Assembly: GCF_016786325.1 (NCBI RefSeq)
Contig: NZ_JADWYU010000220.1
Coordinates: forward strand, 5,468-51,311
Reading direction: 5' to 3'
Length of the DNA: 45,844 nt
From: Frankia nepalensis
GTDB lineage: Bacteria; Actinomycetota; Actinomycetes; Frankiales; Frankiaceae
Part shown: in pieces, positions 1 to 9,832 of the stretch
How the letters are laid out: each line of letters opens with the position of its first letter
Position numbering within the stretch: position 1 is the first letter of the stretch
The notes under the pieces: model-generated
What the model was told of the DNA's origin: nothing
The model's database searches: none
What the model saw: the letters and a program-made list of their open reading frames with translations, nothing else
Translations under genes and position numbers: made by a program

Positions 1-11
1 GGTGTTTACCA

Positions 12-63
12 GCCGGGCCCCCCGGCCCCCGCGGCCGCCGCGGGGGGGGGCCCCGGGGGGCCC
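12..63. repeat. GC-only low-complexity tract upstream of pnp
   Basis: This stretch is made almost only of G and C runs, with a 10-base G run near 41-50 followed by CCCC and six Gs. It lies in the spacer before pnp and resembles the longer tract just after pnp (2315-2474), so pnp is bracketed by similar sequence. Such tracts can form G-quadruplex or strong hairpin structures; that role is inference. Sequence assembly is also least reliable here. Confidence 0.6.
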
Positions 64-127
64 ACGACTGAGCACCGGCATCCCTTCGCCTCGAACCGGG
101 CAGGCGAAGAGGATGGAGGAGCAACGC

Positions 128-2314
128 GTGGATGACTCGACGACGGCGACCGAGGCGGTCGTCACCACCCCCCTCGGTACCCGGACGATCCGGTTCGAGA
201 CCGGCCGGCTGGCCAAGCAGGCCGCCGGCGCCGTGGTCGCCTACCTCGGCGACACGATGGTGCTGTCCGCGACGACGGTCAGCAAGCAGCCCAAGGAGAA
301 CCTGGACTTCTTCCCGCTGACGGTCGACGTCGAGGAGCGGATGTACGCCGCCGGGCGGATCCCCGGCTCGTTCTTCCGCCGGGAGGGCCGGCCCAGCGAG
401 GACGCGATCCTGACCTGCCGGCTCATCGACCGGCCGCTGCGCCCGTCGTTCGCCAAGGGCCTGCGCAACGAGATCCAGGTCGTGGAGACCGTGCTGGCGC
501 TCGACCCGGACACGCTCTACGACGTGGTCGCGATCAACGCGGCCAGCGCGTCGACGACGCTCGCCGGCCTGCCGTTCACCGGCCCGATCGGCGCGACCCG
601 GGTCGGCTACGTCGACGGCCAGTGGGTGGCCTTCCCGACGCACTCCGAGCTGGCCCGGGCGACCTTCGACATGGTCGTCGCCGGTCGGGTGCTGGAGGAC
701 GACTCCGACGTCGCGATCATGATGGTCGAGGCGGAGGCGACGCCGGGCACCGTGACGCTGCTCGAGGGCGGCGCGCCCGCGCCGACCGAGGAGGTCGTCG
801 CGGCGGGCCTCGAGGCGGCCAAGCCCGCGATCCGTGAGCTGTGCCGGGCCCAGCGGGAGCTGGCCGCCGCCGCGGCCAAGCCGACCCGCGAGTACCCGGT
901 CTTCCTGGACTACACCGACGACGTGCTCGACGTGCTCTCCGCCGCCGTCGGCGACGAGCTGGCCGCCGCGCTGCGGATCGCCGGCAAGCAGGAGCGCGAG
1001 GCCGAGCTCGACCGGGTCAAGGCGCTCGCGGTCGAGAAGGTCGGCCCGCAGTTCGACGGCCGGGACAAGGAGATCGCCGCCGCCTACCGCGCGCTGACCA
1101 AGAAGCTGGTCCGCCAGCGTGTCGTCGCGGACGGCCTGCGCATCGACGGCCGCAGCACCACCGAGATCCGCGCGCTGTCCGCCGAGGTGGACTACGTGCC
1201 GCGGGTGCACGGCTCGGCGCTGTTCGAGCGGGGCGAGACGCAGATCATGGGCGTGACGACGCTCGCGATGCTCCGGATGGAGCAGACCGTCGACACGCTC
1301 AACCCGGATCGCACCAAGCGCTACATGCACAACTACAACTTCCCGCCGTACTCGACGGGTGAGACCGGCCGGGTCGGCTCGCCGAAGCGCCGCGAGATCG
1401 GTCACGGCGCGCTCGCCGAGCGGGCGCTGCTGCCGGTGCTGCCGAGCCGCGAGGAGTTCCCCTACGCGATCCGCCAGGTCTCCGAGGCGCTGGGCTCGAA
1501 CGGCTCGACGTCGATGGGCTCCGTCTGCGCGAGCACGCTGTCGCTGCTCAACGCGGGCGTGCCGCTCAAGGCCCCGGTCGCGGGCATCGCGATGGGCCTC
1601 ATCCGCGAGGGTGACGCCTACGTCACGCTGACCGACATCCTCGGTGCCGAGGACGCCTACGGCGACATGGACTTCAAGGTCGCCGGCACCCGGGACTTCG
1701 TGACCGCGCTGCAGCTGGACACCAAGCTCGACGGCATCCCCGCCGGCGTTCTCGCCGCCGCGCTGCAGCAGGCGCGCGCCGCGCGGCTCGCGATCCTCGA
1801 CGTCATGGCCGAGGCCATCGAGGGCCCGGACGAGATGTCCGAGCACGCCCCGCGGGTCATCTCCGTCAAGATCCCGGTCGACAAGATCGGCGAGGTCATC
1901 GGCCCGAAGGGCAAGATGATCAACCAGATCCAGGCGGACAGCGGCGCCGAGATCACGGTCGAGGACGACGGCACGATCTACATCGGCGCGGCCGACGGCC
2001 CGTCCGCCGAGACCGCCCGCTCGGCGATCAACGCGATCGCGAACCCGCAGATGCCCGAGGTCGGCGAGCGCTACCTCGGCACGATCGTGAAGATCACCAA
2101 CTTTGGCGCGTTCGTGTCCCTGACCCCGGGCAAGGACGGCCTGCTGCACGTCAGCAAGCTCAAGCAGCTCTCTGGCGGCAAGCGGGTGGAGAAGGTCGAG
2201 GACGTGCTCTCCGTCGGCCAGAAGCTGCAGGTCGAGATCACCGAGATCGACAGCCGGGGCAAGATCAGCCTTTCCCCGGCGACCGAGGAGGCCGCGGCCA
2301 CCGCGGACGCGTGA
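128..2314 (+). CDS. pnp: Polynucleotide phosphorylase (guanosine pentaphosphate synthetase type)
   Basis: Phosphorolytic 3'-5' exoribonuclease of the cytoplasmic RNA decay machinery; actinobacterial members can also make (p)ppGpp-type nucleotides. About 728 residues, the usual length. Two RNase PH domains are visible: the first carries [10 protein letters not shown] and the second [14 protein letters not shown]. An alpha-helical linker lies between them. A KH domain ([16 protein letters not shown]) and a C-terminal S1 domain ([15 protein letters not shown]) follow. The GTG at 128 is preferred because GGAGGAG at 115-121 sits 6 bases before it. An in-frame ATG at 113 would leave that Shine-Dalgarno inside the gene, and the 37 residues before it are Pro/Gly/Arg junk from the GC tract. 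rpsO, the usual upstream neighbour, would lie outside the window. Confidence 0.96.
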   Translation: MDDSTTATEAVVTTPLGTRTIRFETGRLAKQAAGAVVAYLGDTMVLSATTVSKQPKENLDFFPLTVDVEERMYAAGRIPGSFFRREGRPSEDAILTCRLIDRPLRPSFAKGLRNEIQVVETVLALDPDTLYDVVAINAASASTTLAGLPFTGPIGATRVGYVDGQWVAFPTHSELARATFDMVVAGRVLEDDSDVAIMMVEAEATPGTVTLLEGGAPAPTEEVVAAGLEAAKPAIRELCRAQRELAAAAAKPTREYPVFLDYTDDVLDVLSAAVGDELAAALRIAGKQEREAELDRVKALAVEKVGPQFDGRDKEIAAAYRALTKKLVRQRVVADGLRIDGRSTTEIRALSAEVDYVPRVHGSALFERGETQIMGVTTLAMLRMEQTVDTLNPDRTKRYMHNYNFPPYSTGETGRVGSPKRREIGHGALAERALLPVLPSREEFPYAIRQVSEALGSNGSTSMGSVCASTLSLLNAGVPLKAPVAGIAMGLIREGDAYVTLTDILGAEDAYGDMDFKVAGTRDFVTALQLDTKLDGIPAGVLAAALQQARAARLAILDVMAEAIEGPDEMSEHAPRVISVKIPVDKIGEVIGPKGKMINQIQADSGAEITVEDDGTIYIGAADGPSAETARSAINAIANPQMPEVGERYLGTIVKITNFGAFVSLTPGKDGLLHVSKLKQLSGGKRVEKVEDVLSVGQKLQVEITEIDSRGKISLSPATEEAAATADA

Positions 2315-2474
2315 CACGGGCGGGCCCACCGGGTCCGCGCGGGGGCCCCGGGCCTCCGCCCCGGGGGTGTGGCCCCCCGCGGCCGGGGGCGGGGGCCCCG
2401 GGGGGGCCCCCCGGGGCCGGGGGGGGGCCCCGGGCCCCCGGCGGGGGGTGGGTCCCCCGGGGCGGCCCCGGGGA
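2315..2474. repeat. 160-base G/C homopolymer-rich tract after pnp
   Basis: Starting right after the pnp stop, this stretch consists of alternating runs of 4-9 G and 4-6 C with almost no A or T. It fills the first third of the 442-base gap between pnp and the peptidase gene. Long reading frames across it in several phases are an artefact of the missing A/T, because stop codons cannot form. The remainder of the gap (2541-2756) holds no gene I can support. Confidence 0.7.
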
Positions 2475-2515
2475 GTTCCCGAGGGCGGCTTCCGGCGGGC
2501 CCGCCCGCGATGTCC

Positions 2516-2540
2516 GCTTCGGGGACCTGGTTCCCGAAGC
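2516..2540 (+). terminator. Hairpin, probable pnp terminator
   Basis: GCTTCGGG (2516-2523) and CCCGAAGC (2533-2540) form a perfect 8-bp stem with a 9-base loop. There is no U tract, which is normal for intrinsic terminators in high-GC actinobacteria. It lies about 200 bases past the pnp stop and about 215 bases before the peptidase start. Confidence 0.45.
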
Positions 2541-2756
2541 ACGCTCGAAGCCCTGATTTCGAGTCTCGCTCGACGAACATCCGCACGCCCCGTCCGGTGA
2601 GCTCAGGGCGGGGGAGCGGAGGGGGAATGTCTGCTCAATGCGGCCACTTTCACCTCCTGTCGGGCTTCGCTCGACGAGGATCTCGACGAGGATGCAGTAC
2701 GCCGACGGGCGTGGGCGGCCCCGGCAACCCAGCGGAGTGACCGAGGTAGAGGCGTA

Positions 2757-4109
2757 GTGACGCAGATCCACCCGACCCAGGCCCCTTCGACGCGGGCCGA
2801 GGCGCTGCTCGCCGGGCGGCCGACCGAGGAACTGCTCGCCGGGACGGTGCGGCGCACCGTGCTGCCCGGCGGCCTGCGGGTGCTCACCGAGCAGGTGCCA
2901 GGCGTGCGCTCGGCGGCCATCGGCGTCTGGGTCGGCGTCGGCTCGCGCGACGAGGACCCGGCGACGGCTGGCTGCTCGCACTTCCTGGAGCACCTGCTGT
3001 TCAAGGGCACCCCGAGCCGGGACGCGCTGACGATCAGCGCGTCCGTCGAGGCGGTCGGCGGCGACCTGAACGCCTTCACCGCCAAGGAGTACACCTGCTA
3101 CTACGCGCGGGTTCTCGACGAGGACCTGCCGATGGCCGTCGACGTCGTCTGCGACATGGTCGCGAACTCGCTGATCACGGCGGACGACGTCGAGGCGGAG
3201 CGTGGCGTGATCCTGGAGGAGATCGCCATGCACGAGGACGACCCCGGTGACGTCGTCCACGACGTGTTCGCCGAGGCCGTCCTGGGCGCGTCCGCGCTCG
3301 GGCGGCCCGTGCTCGGCACCACCGACTCGATCGAGTCGCTCAACAAGGACACGATCGCCGACTACTACCGGGGCCGCTACACGCCGCCCGCGCTCGTCGT
3401 CGCGGTCGCCGGCAACATCGACCACGACCGGACGCTCGCCATGGTCGCCGACGCGTTCGCCGACCGGCTCACCGGCCCGGCGGACGCGGACGGGCCGCGC
3501 TCCGGCGCCTACGGCTACCCGGGCAAGCCGGGCCTGCTGGTGTCGCGCCGGCCGACCGAGCAGGCGAACGTGGTGCTCGGGACCGCCGGGATGTCCCGGC
3601 GCGACCCGCGCCGCTTCGCCCTCGGGCTGCTGTCGACGGCGCTCGGCGGCGGGATGAGCTCGCGGCTGTTCCAGGAGGTGCGGGAGAAGCGCGGGCTCGC
3701 CTACTCGGTCTACTCGTTCGCGACCCACTTCGCCGACGCGGGCCTGTTCGGCCTGTACGCCGGATGCGCGCCCAAGCGGGCCCGCGAGGTGCTGGAGATC
3801 TGCCGGGACGAGGTCAGGCGGATCGCCGAGCACGGCATCACCCCCGGCGAGCTCGACCGCGCCCGCGGCCAGACCCGCGGCTCGCTCGTCCTCGGGCTGG
3901 AGGACACCGGCTCGCGGATGAGCCGGCTCGGCAAGGGTGAGCTGGTCCACGGCGAGCTGCTCTCCGTCGACCAGGTCCTCGAGCGGGTGGACGCGGTGAC
4001 CCTCGACGACGTCCGGGCGATCGCGGGCGAACTCGTCGCCCAGCCGTGGGGCCTCGGCGTCATCGGCCCGTTCAAGAACGACAACGACTTCGCCACGCTG
4101 CTCTCCTGA
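2757..4109 (+). CDS. M16 family zinc metallopeptidase (mitochondrial processing peptidase-like)
   Basis: A cytoplasmic insulinase/pitrilysin-type peptidase of 450 residues, the usual length for the single-chain bacterial form next to pnp (compare mlpA/ymxG of Bacillus and the equivalent in Mycobacterium). The inverted zinc motif HxxEH is visible as HFLEH at residues 75-79. The downstream glutamate helix follows in the VEAERGVILEEIAMHE segment. The C-terminal half is the inactive M16 domain with GGGMSSRLFQEVREKRGLAYSV. The GTG start at 2757 has AGAGG four bases upstream. The physiological substrate is not known from sequence. The gene probably forms a unit with dapB downstream, although dapB also has its own promoter-like -10. 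Confidence 0.93.
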   Translation: MTQIHPTQAPSTRAEALLAGRPTEELLAGTVRRTVLPGGLRVLTEQVPGVRSAAIGVWVGVGSRDEDPATAGCSHFLEHLLFKGTPSRDALTISASVEAVGGDLNAFTAKEYTCYYARVLDEDLPMAVDVVCDMVANSLITADDVEAERGVILEEIAMHEDDPGDVVHDVFAEAVLGASALGRPVLGTTDSIESLNKDTIADYYRGRYTPPALVVAVAGNIDHDRTLAMVADAFADRLTGPADADGPRSGAYGYPGKPGLLVSRRPTEQANVVLGTAGMSRRDPRRFALGLLSTALGGGMSSRLFQEVREKRGLAYSVYSFATHFADAGLFGLYAGCAPKRAREVLEICRDEVRRIAEHGITPGELDRARGQTRGSLVLGLEDTGSRMSRLGKGELVHGELLSVDQVLERVDAVTLDDVRAIAGELVAQPWGLGVIGPFKNDNDFATLLS

Positions 4110-4137
4110 CCGGCGCCGGCGCGTGCCGCCCCGTCGC

Positions 4138-4143
4138 TAGGCT
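4138..4143 (+). promoter_or_regulatory. Candidate -10 element for dapB
   Basis: TAGGCT fits the actinobacterial TANNNT -10 consensus and lies 29 bases after the peptidase stop and about 58 bases before the dapB start. I see no good -35, so this is a modest call. Confidence 0.35.
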
Positions 4144-4149
4144 GGCTGA

Positions 4150-4941
<792 letters not shown>

Positions 4942-4983
4942 GGCGTCTCCGGGCCGCCCTCGCGCCTCGACGCTGGGTGTTTC

Positions 4984-5718
4984 CTACCCCTCGCTGACGA
5001 GCGGGCTGGAGGCGACCTCGGTGCCGTCGTCGAGGGTGGAGAGCCGGAAGTCGGCGAACACGTTCGGGGCGACCTTCTGGAGCTCACGCAGGACCATGAC
5101 CGCGAGCTGACGGATCTCGACGTCGGCCGACTCGCTGGCTCGCATCGCGATGAAGTGGCGCCAGGCGCGGTAGTTGCCGGTGACGACGATCCTGGTCTCG
5201 GTCGCGTTCGGCAGCACCGAGCGGGCGGCCTGGCGGGCCTGCTTGCGCCGTGACGTGGGCGCGGCGACCTCGGCGAAACGCTTCTCCAGGCCCTCCAGCA
5301 GCTTCGAGTAGGCCGTGAGGGAGGCGGCCGTCGCCTCCTCGAAGAGCGCGTGCAGCTCCGGGTCGGCGGCAATGACGTCCGGCTCGACCATCTCGGCGTC
5401 GCGCTCGGGCACGTAGCGCTGCGAGAGCTGGCTGTAGGAGAAGTGCCGGTGGCGGACCAGCTCATGGGTGAGGCTGCGGGACACGCCGGTGATGTAGACC
5501 GTGACGGTGCCGTGCTCCAGCACCGACAGGTGGCCGACGTCGAGGATGTGGCGCAGGTAGCCGGCGTTGGTGGCCGTGGCCGGGTTCGGCTTGTTCCAGC
5601 TCTGGTAGCAGGCCCGGCCGGCGAACTCGGCCAGCGCCTGCCCGCCGTCGGCGTCGGTCTCCCACGGCACGTCTGCCGGCGGCAGGAACTCCGTCCGCGC
5701 GATCACCTGAACTCGCAC
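4984..5718 (-). CDS. thyX: Flavin-dependent thymidylate synthase ThyX
   Basis: Makes dTMP from dUMP using methylene-tetrahydrofolate and NADPH with bound FAD. The ThyX signature RHRxxSx4SxR is complete as [13 protein letters not shown] (about residues 89-101). 244 residues from the GTG at 5716-5718. That start is chosen because GGAGG (complement of 5724-5728) lies five bases before it; an ATG six codons further upstream would overlap the Shine-Dalgarno. A dapB-thyX-dapA neighbourhood is standard in actinobacteria. Here thyX is inverted and is followed on the same strand side by hisS instead of dapA, so the conserved block has been opened by an insertion or inversion of about 15 kb. A TANNNT -10 (TACGGT) lies about 46 bases upstream. 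Confidence 0.95.
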   Translation of the reverse strand: MRVQVIARTEFLPPADVPWETDADGGQALAEFAGRACYQSWNKPNPATATNAGYLRHILDVGHLSVLEHGTVTVYITGVSRSLTHELVRHRHFSYSQLSQRYVPERDAEMVEPDVIAADPELHALFEEATAASLTAYSKLLEGLEKRFAEVAAPTSRRKQARQAARSVLPNATETRIVVTGNYRAWRHFIAMRASESADVEIRQLAVMVLRELQKVAPNVFADFRLSTLDDGTEVASSPLVSEG

Positions 5719-5763
5719 TGCCACCTCCACGATCATTCCGCCGCCCGACGAAGCGGCCGATCC

Positions 5764-5793
5764 ACCGTAACCGCCCGGCCGGCCTCGCCGGCC
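5764..5793 (-). promoter_or_regulatory. thyX upstream region: -10-like TACGGT and GC hairpin
   Basis: On the minus strand TACGGT (complement of 5764-5769) matches TANNNT and would give a leader of roughly 40 bases to the thyX GTG. Just upstream, 5777-5783 and 5787-5793 form a perfect 7-bp GGCCGGC/GCCGGCC hairpin with a 3-base loop, in the place where a -35 would fall. It could be an end for transcription coming from hisS. Confidence 0.35.
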
Positions 5794-6097
5794 AGGGAGC
5801 CACCGCTCCGACTACTGGCCCTGGTGACGCCGACCGCCTGGCCACCGCCTGACCACAGCCTGGCCGAGGCTCCATCGACATGTCCGTCGCCGATTTCCCG
5901 TCGAAGCACGACGACCGGCACAGATCCGGACTCCCCGGGCGAGTCCGCACGATCAGGCGGTGTCCGCACCCACCCGCCCGTCCGGTCACCCGGCCGGATG
6001 AGGACGGCGGCGCGGGCCCGAGACCGTGGTACACCGGAGAAGGCGACCGCTCCCAAGGCCTACCCGGCGGTCGTCACCGGCGCGGCGACCGGTACTC

Positions 6098-6118
6098 GCC
6101 TCCGGCGGAGCCGGAGGC
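6098..6118 (-). terminator. Perfect 9-bp hairpin, probable hisS terminator
   Basis: GCCTCCGGC (6098-6106) and GCCGGAGGC (6110-6118) pair perfectly over 9 bp around a 3-base loop. It lies about 140 bases beyond the hisS stop on the minus strand. No U tract follows, as usual in this GC range. Confidence 0.45.
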
Positions 6119-6250
6119 CGCGTGCCCGCCGCGTCGAACGGCCGGGAGGCTCCGCCCCCGTCACCGCCCGGTCGAGCGGCCCACCGATCGCTGGTCCCCG
6201 CCAGCTTCCGGTGGGCCGTCAACCGACCGGGGCCGGGCGGCTCCGGGAGC

Positions 6251-6279
6251 CCACGTCTCAGGGAGTCCACGTCTCAGGG
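6251..6279. repeat. 13-bp direct repeat at the hisS stop codon
   Basis: CCACGTCTCAGGG occurs at 6251-6263 and again at 6267-6279, period 16. The hisS stop (complement of 6258-6260) lies inside the first copy, and the last hisS codons read through the second copy in another phase. A small local duplication that reset the C-terminus is likely. Confidence 0.6.
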
Positions 6280-7574
6280 TCGGCGGGGGCCTGGTCTCCG
6301 GTGGCCATGTCCTTGACCTCGTGCGGGCGGCCGTCCTCGAACGGCGGGAACCAGATGGCGCCGATGCCCTTGCGGGAGGCGTAGCGGATCTGCTTCGCGA
6401 GCTTGTCGGCCTGGTGGTAGGTCTCGACCTTCAGGCCGCGGGCGCGCAGCGCCGCGGCGGTGGTGACCGCGGCGCGGCGGCGCTCGGCGCTCGGGATGAC
6501 CACCAGGACGTCCGCCGGGCTCGCCGGGCCGGGGGTGATGAGCTCCTCGGCGACCAGCTTGGCGAAGATCCGGGTCAGGCCGATCGAGATGCCGACGCCC
6601 GGCAGGTTGCGCCGGATGAACGAGCCGGCCAGGTCGTCGTAGCGGCCACCGGAGCAGATGCTGCCGAAGCCGGGCCAGTCGACGAACTTCGCCTCGTAGA
6701 CGGTGCCGGTGTAGTAATCCAGCCCACGGGCGATCGACAGGTCGGCGACGACGCTGCCCGGCGGCAGGTCGGCGAGCTCGTCGAGCACGAACGTGAGCTC
6801 GTCGAGTCCCTCGGCGAGCAGGTCGGACTTCACGCCCAGCCCGCCGACGGCCTTGACAACCGCGGCCGACCCGTCGGCCTTCACCGCGGCGAGGTCGAGC
6901 ACGGCGCGCGCCTGCGCGGACGAGAGCCCGACCTGGTCGACGAGCAGTTTCGCGACGCCGTCCGCCCCGATCTTGTCGAGCTTGTCGGCCACCCGGATGA
7001 CCGCCACCGGGTCCTCGATGCCGAGGCCCTCGTAGAAGCCCTGCAAGAGCTTGCGGTTGTTGACGTTCAGCGTCCAGGCGGGGATGCCGAGGTCGGTGAG
7101 CACCTCGTGCACGATGCGCGGCAGCTCGGCGTCGAAGTACAGCGGGACCTGGTCGACGTTGATGACGTCGATGTCGCACTGGGTGAACTCGCGGAACCGG
7201 CCCTCCTGCGGCCGTTCGCCCCGCCAGACCCGCTGGATCTGGTAGCGGCGGAACGGGAACGTCAGGTCGTTGAAGTGCGCCGCGACGTAGCGGGCGAACG
7301 GCACCGTCAGGTCGAAGTGCAGGCCGAGCCGGCCGCTGTCGTCCCCGGCCTCGGCCTGCAGCCGGCGCAGCGCATAGACCTCCTGCGAGGTCTCGCCCTT
7401 CGCGGCGAGAACGTCGAGCGACTCGACCGACGGGGTCTCCACCGAGCAGAAGCCGTAGCGCTCGAAGGTGGCGCGGATCCGGTCGAGCCAGTCCAGCTCG
7501 ACGGCCCGTACCCCGGGAAGCCATTCGGGAAAGCCGCTGATCGCGACGGGCCGGACGATCGGGGCGTCACTCAT
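6258..7574 (-). CDS. hisS: Histidyl-tRNA synthetase, eukaryote/archaeal-type
   Basis: Class II aminoacyl-tRNA synthetase charging tRNA-His; 438 residues. Visible motifs: FDLTVPFARY; motif 2 region RVWRGERPQEGRFREFTQCD; the histidine-binding signature SIARGLDYYTG; motif 3 as GVGISIGLTRIF; then an anticodon-binding domain. Several stretches resemble the cytosolic eukaryotic enzyme more than E. coli HisRS. The motif 2 tail QCDIDV matches QCDFDI in the human enzyme, where E. coli has QLGCEV. The insertion domain carries NVNNRKLLQGF and VADKLDKI, like human KVNDRRILDG and SVDKLDKV. ATG at 7572-7574 follows a purine-rich GAGAGGTCAGG. Whether a bacterial-type hisS exists elsewhere in the genome cannot be seen here. 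Confidence 0.93.
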   Translation of the reverse strand: MSDAPIVRPVAISGFPEWLPGVRAVELDWLDRIRATFERYGFCSVETPSVESLDVLAAKGETSQEVYALRRLQAEAGDDSGRLGLHFDLTVPFARYVAAHFNDLTFPFRRYQIQRVWRGERPQEGRFREFTQCDIDVINVDQVPLYFDAELPRIVHEVLTDLGIPAWTLNVNNRKLLQGFYEGLGIEDPVAVIRVADKLDKIGADGVAKLLVDQVGLSSAQARAVLDLAAVKADGSAAVVKAVGGLGVKSDLLAEGLDELTFVLDELADLPPGSVVADLSIARGLDYYTGTVYEAKFVDWPGFGSICSGGRYDDLAGSFIRRNLPGVGISIGLTRIFAKLVAEELITPGPASPADVLVVIPSAERRRAAVTTAAALRARGLKVETYHQADKLAKQIRYASRKGIGAIWFPPFEDGRPHEVKDMATGDQAPADPETWTP

Positions 7575-7878
7575 CGCGAGAAACCTGACCTCTCACATGG
7601 ACTTGGGTAGGGGACGCGGGTCGCCCGGCATTCGCGCTGGCTGTCGTCCCGGCCGCGGGCCGCGTGGCGCGGCCTGGAGGCTCTGGGTGTCATCTCCCAG
7701 ACAGACATCGCGGCGCGGGGGAGGCCGACGGGCGCTCGTGCGCGGCACTGACCAGCCTGAGCGGCCAGCTCGGGCGGCTACCGATGTCGAGAGAGGTGCA
7801 CGGCCGGCTACTCTACCCGGCGGCCTCCACGGGGAGTCCGAAGCCCGAAGTGGTCCCGAAGCGGATAGGTTTCTGCCT
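7575..7878. other. Divergent spacer between hisS and the Hsp70 gene
   Basis: 304 bases separating the oppositely oriented hisS and Hsp70 genes, so it should hold both promoters. I see no confident -10/-35 pair. A 7-bp hairpin GGCCGCG/CGCGGCC lies at 7658-7674. The Hsp70 frame stays open back to 7468, inside hisS, but the residues before 7879 have no Hsp70 similarity. Confidence 0.4.
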
Positions 7879-9729
7879 GTGCGCGCACGACGTGGTGGTT
7901 CATCCGGGCTGGCCGGCGACGGAACTGTCTTCGGCATCGACCTCGGGACCACCTTCAGCTGCCTGGCCCGCGTCTCCCCGGCCGGCGAGGCGGAGATCGT
8001 GCCGCTGCTGGACGGTTCGTTGACGCTTCCGAGTGTCGTGTTGTTCGTCGGCACCGACGACTACATCACCGGCGAGACCGCCCGCCAGCTCGCCCGCTCC
8101 CGGCCGGACGACGTCTGCTCGCTGGTCAAGCGGCGGATGGGCGACGGCGACTGGCGGTTCGCGCCCGGCGGGACCTCGCCGGGGACGGCCTGGTCCGCGC
8201 CGGCGGTCAGCGGCCTGATCCTGTCGGCGCTGGTCTCGGACGCCGAGCTCACCGGTGGCGAGCCGGTCCGCGACGTCGTCATCACCGTGCCGGCCTACTT
8301 CGGCGACGAGGAGCGCCGCGCGACGGTGCTCGCCGGCGAGTACGCCGGGCTCAACGTCATCGACGTCATCAACGAGCCGACGGCGGCGGCGCTGTCCTAC
8401 GGCTTCGCGCGGTTCGAGGTGGGTAACCGGCGCACGCTGGCCGGCCCGAGCGCCGCCGACGAGGAGGTCGCCCTCGTCTACGACCTGGGCGGCGGCACGT
8501 TCGACGTGACGATCGTGGAGCTGGCCGACCGGCGGGTCTCGGTGGTGGCGATCGACGGCGACCACCAGCTCGGCGGGGCCGACTGGGACGAGAAGCTGGT
8601 GCTGCACCTGGCGGACGCGTTCGCCGCCGCGCACCCCGAGCTGCCCGACCTGCTCGACGACGGCGCGTCCGCGCAGGCGCTGGCCCTGGCGGCCGAGCAG
8701 GGCCGCCGCGAGCTGACCGACGCGGCCACGACGACGGTGCGCGTCGAGCACGCGGGCGCCGAGCTGGACGTCGAGGTGACCAGGGCCGAGCTGGAGCGGC
8801 TGACCAGTGGCCTGCTGGACCGCACGGTCATCCTCACCCACGCGGCCATCGACGCCGCCAGGGCCCGGGGGGTGCGCGGCGTCGACCGGGTGCTGCTCGT
8901 CGGCGGCGCGTCCCGGATGCCGGCGGTCGCCCAGCGGCTCGCGGAGGAGTTCAACGTCCCGGTCGAGCTCAACGACCCGGACCTGGCCGTGGCCCGGGGC
9001 GCCGCGCTCTACGGCGAGAAGAAGGCCCTCGAGCGCCTCGTCGTCAACGACCTGGTGACCCGCGGCCAGCTGGCCGACGGCGCCGGCGTCGACGCCGCCG
9101 ACCCGGCCGACCTGGACGCGGCCTGCCGGCGGCTCGCCGAGGCGCTCGGCCTGCCGCCCGCCCGCGTGCGCCGCACCGTCGAGGTGCAGGTCGTCAACGT
9201 CATCTCTCGTGGCTTCGGCGTGCTCGCGCTCGACCGCTTCGGCGAGCACGGCGCGGTCTTCCTGGTGCATCGCAACGACCGGCTGCCCGTGATCGTCAAG
9301 CGCCCGTTCGGCACGGTCCGCGATGACCAGGACACGGTGACGGTCTACGTCGTCGAGCAGGCCGGCGGCACCGAGTCCCGCCGGATCGAGGACAACAAGA
9401 TCATCGCCTCCGCCGAGATCACCGACATCCCGCCCGGCTACCCGGCCGGCACGGAGATCGAGATCACGTTCCGGATGGGCTTCGACGGGATCCTCGAGGT
9501 CACCGCCCGGCACGAGGGGCTCGCGGACCGGGCGCTGACGGTGCGGGTGGAGACGTCCGCCGCGCTCAGCCAGGCCGACGTCGCGCGCGAGCGCGAGCAG
9601 GTCGCGCGGGCCCGGCGGTCCAGGGACGCGAGCCGGTTCAGCAAGCCCGGCGACAGCGGCCCGGGAAAGGGCCCAGGGCCCGGGTTCCGGCGCGGCGGGC
9701 TAGGCGGCCCGCCGACCGGCTGGACCTGA
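7879..9729 (+). CDS. Hsp70-family protein without lid (DnaK paralogue)
   Basis: An ATP-dependent Hsp70-like protein of about 616 residues from GTG 7879; the start is uncertain. The actin-like ATPase domain is complete: phosphate-1 GIDLGTTFSCLAR at residues 19-31, INEPTAAALSYGFA, phosphate-2 VYDLGGGTFDVTIVE near residue 200, and adenosine motif LLVGGASRMPAVAQRL. A beta-sandwich substrate-binding region (about 434-560) follows, with RMGFDGILEVTA. The alpha-helical lid and EEVD-like tail of DnaK are absent; instead there is a short basic coil and a Gly/Pro-rich tail ending RRGGLGGPPTGWT. It has no grpE/dnaJ neighbours, so it is not the housekeeping DnaK. The next gene starts about 100 bases downstream and looks like its dedicated partner. 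Clients are unknown. Confidence 0.9.
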   Translation: MRARRGGSSGLAGDGTVFGIDLGTTFSCLARVSPAGEAEIVPLLDGSLTLPSVVLFVGTDDYITGETARQLARSRPDDVCSLVKRRMGDGDWRFAPGGTSPGTAWSAPAVSGLILSALVSDAELTGGEPVRDVVITVPAYFGDEERRATVLAGEYAGLNVIDVINEPTAAALSYGFARFEVGNRRTLAGPSAADEEVALVYDLGGGTFDVTIVELADRRVSVVAIDGDHQLGGADWDEKLVLHLADAFAAAHPELPDLLDDGASAQALALAAEQGRRELTDAATTTVRVEHAGAELDVEVTRAELERLTSGLLDRTVILTHAAIDAARARGVRGVDRVLLVGGASRMPAVAQRLAEEFNVPVELNDPDLAVARGAALYGEKKALERLVVNDLVTRGQLADGAGVDAADPADLDAACRRLAEALGLPPARVRRTVEVQVVNVISRGFGVLALDRFGEHGAVFLVHRNDRLPVIVKRPFGTVRDDQDTVTVYVVEQAGGTESRRIEDNKIIASAEITDIPPGYPAGTEIEITFRMGFDGILEVTARHEGLADRALTVRVETSAALSQADVAREREQVARARRSRDASRFSKPGDSGPGKGPGPGFRRGGLGGPPTGWT

Positions 9730-9832
9730 CCGACGGCCAGGAGGTGCGCGCCCGAGCCTTTCCCGCGCACCCGGCGGCCGACGAGAACGTTCCTGGCGGA
9801 TGCGGGAAGGGCGACGGAGGGCGGAATCACCA

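Larger units (their letters stand above)
5719..6257. other. 539-base spacer between thyX and hisS, no gene seen
   Basis: The spacer contains the thyX promoter region and two GC hairpins. Several reading frames are open through it, but none has a good ribosome binding site or recognisable protein character (they are Arg/Pro/Gly-rich). The codon-position bias is not that of the neighbouring genes. No tRNA cloverleaf was recognised. Confidence 0.5.

Noticed and set aside
5733-6056. 107-codon frame on - upstream of thyX
   Set aside because: Covers the thyX promoter and hairpin, no ribosome site, no family character.
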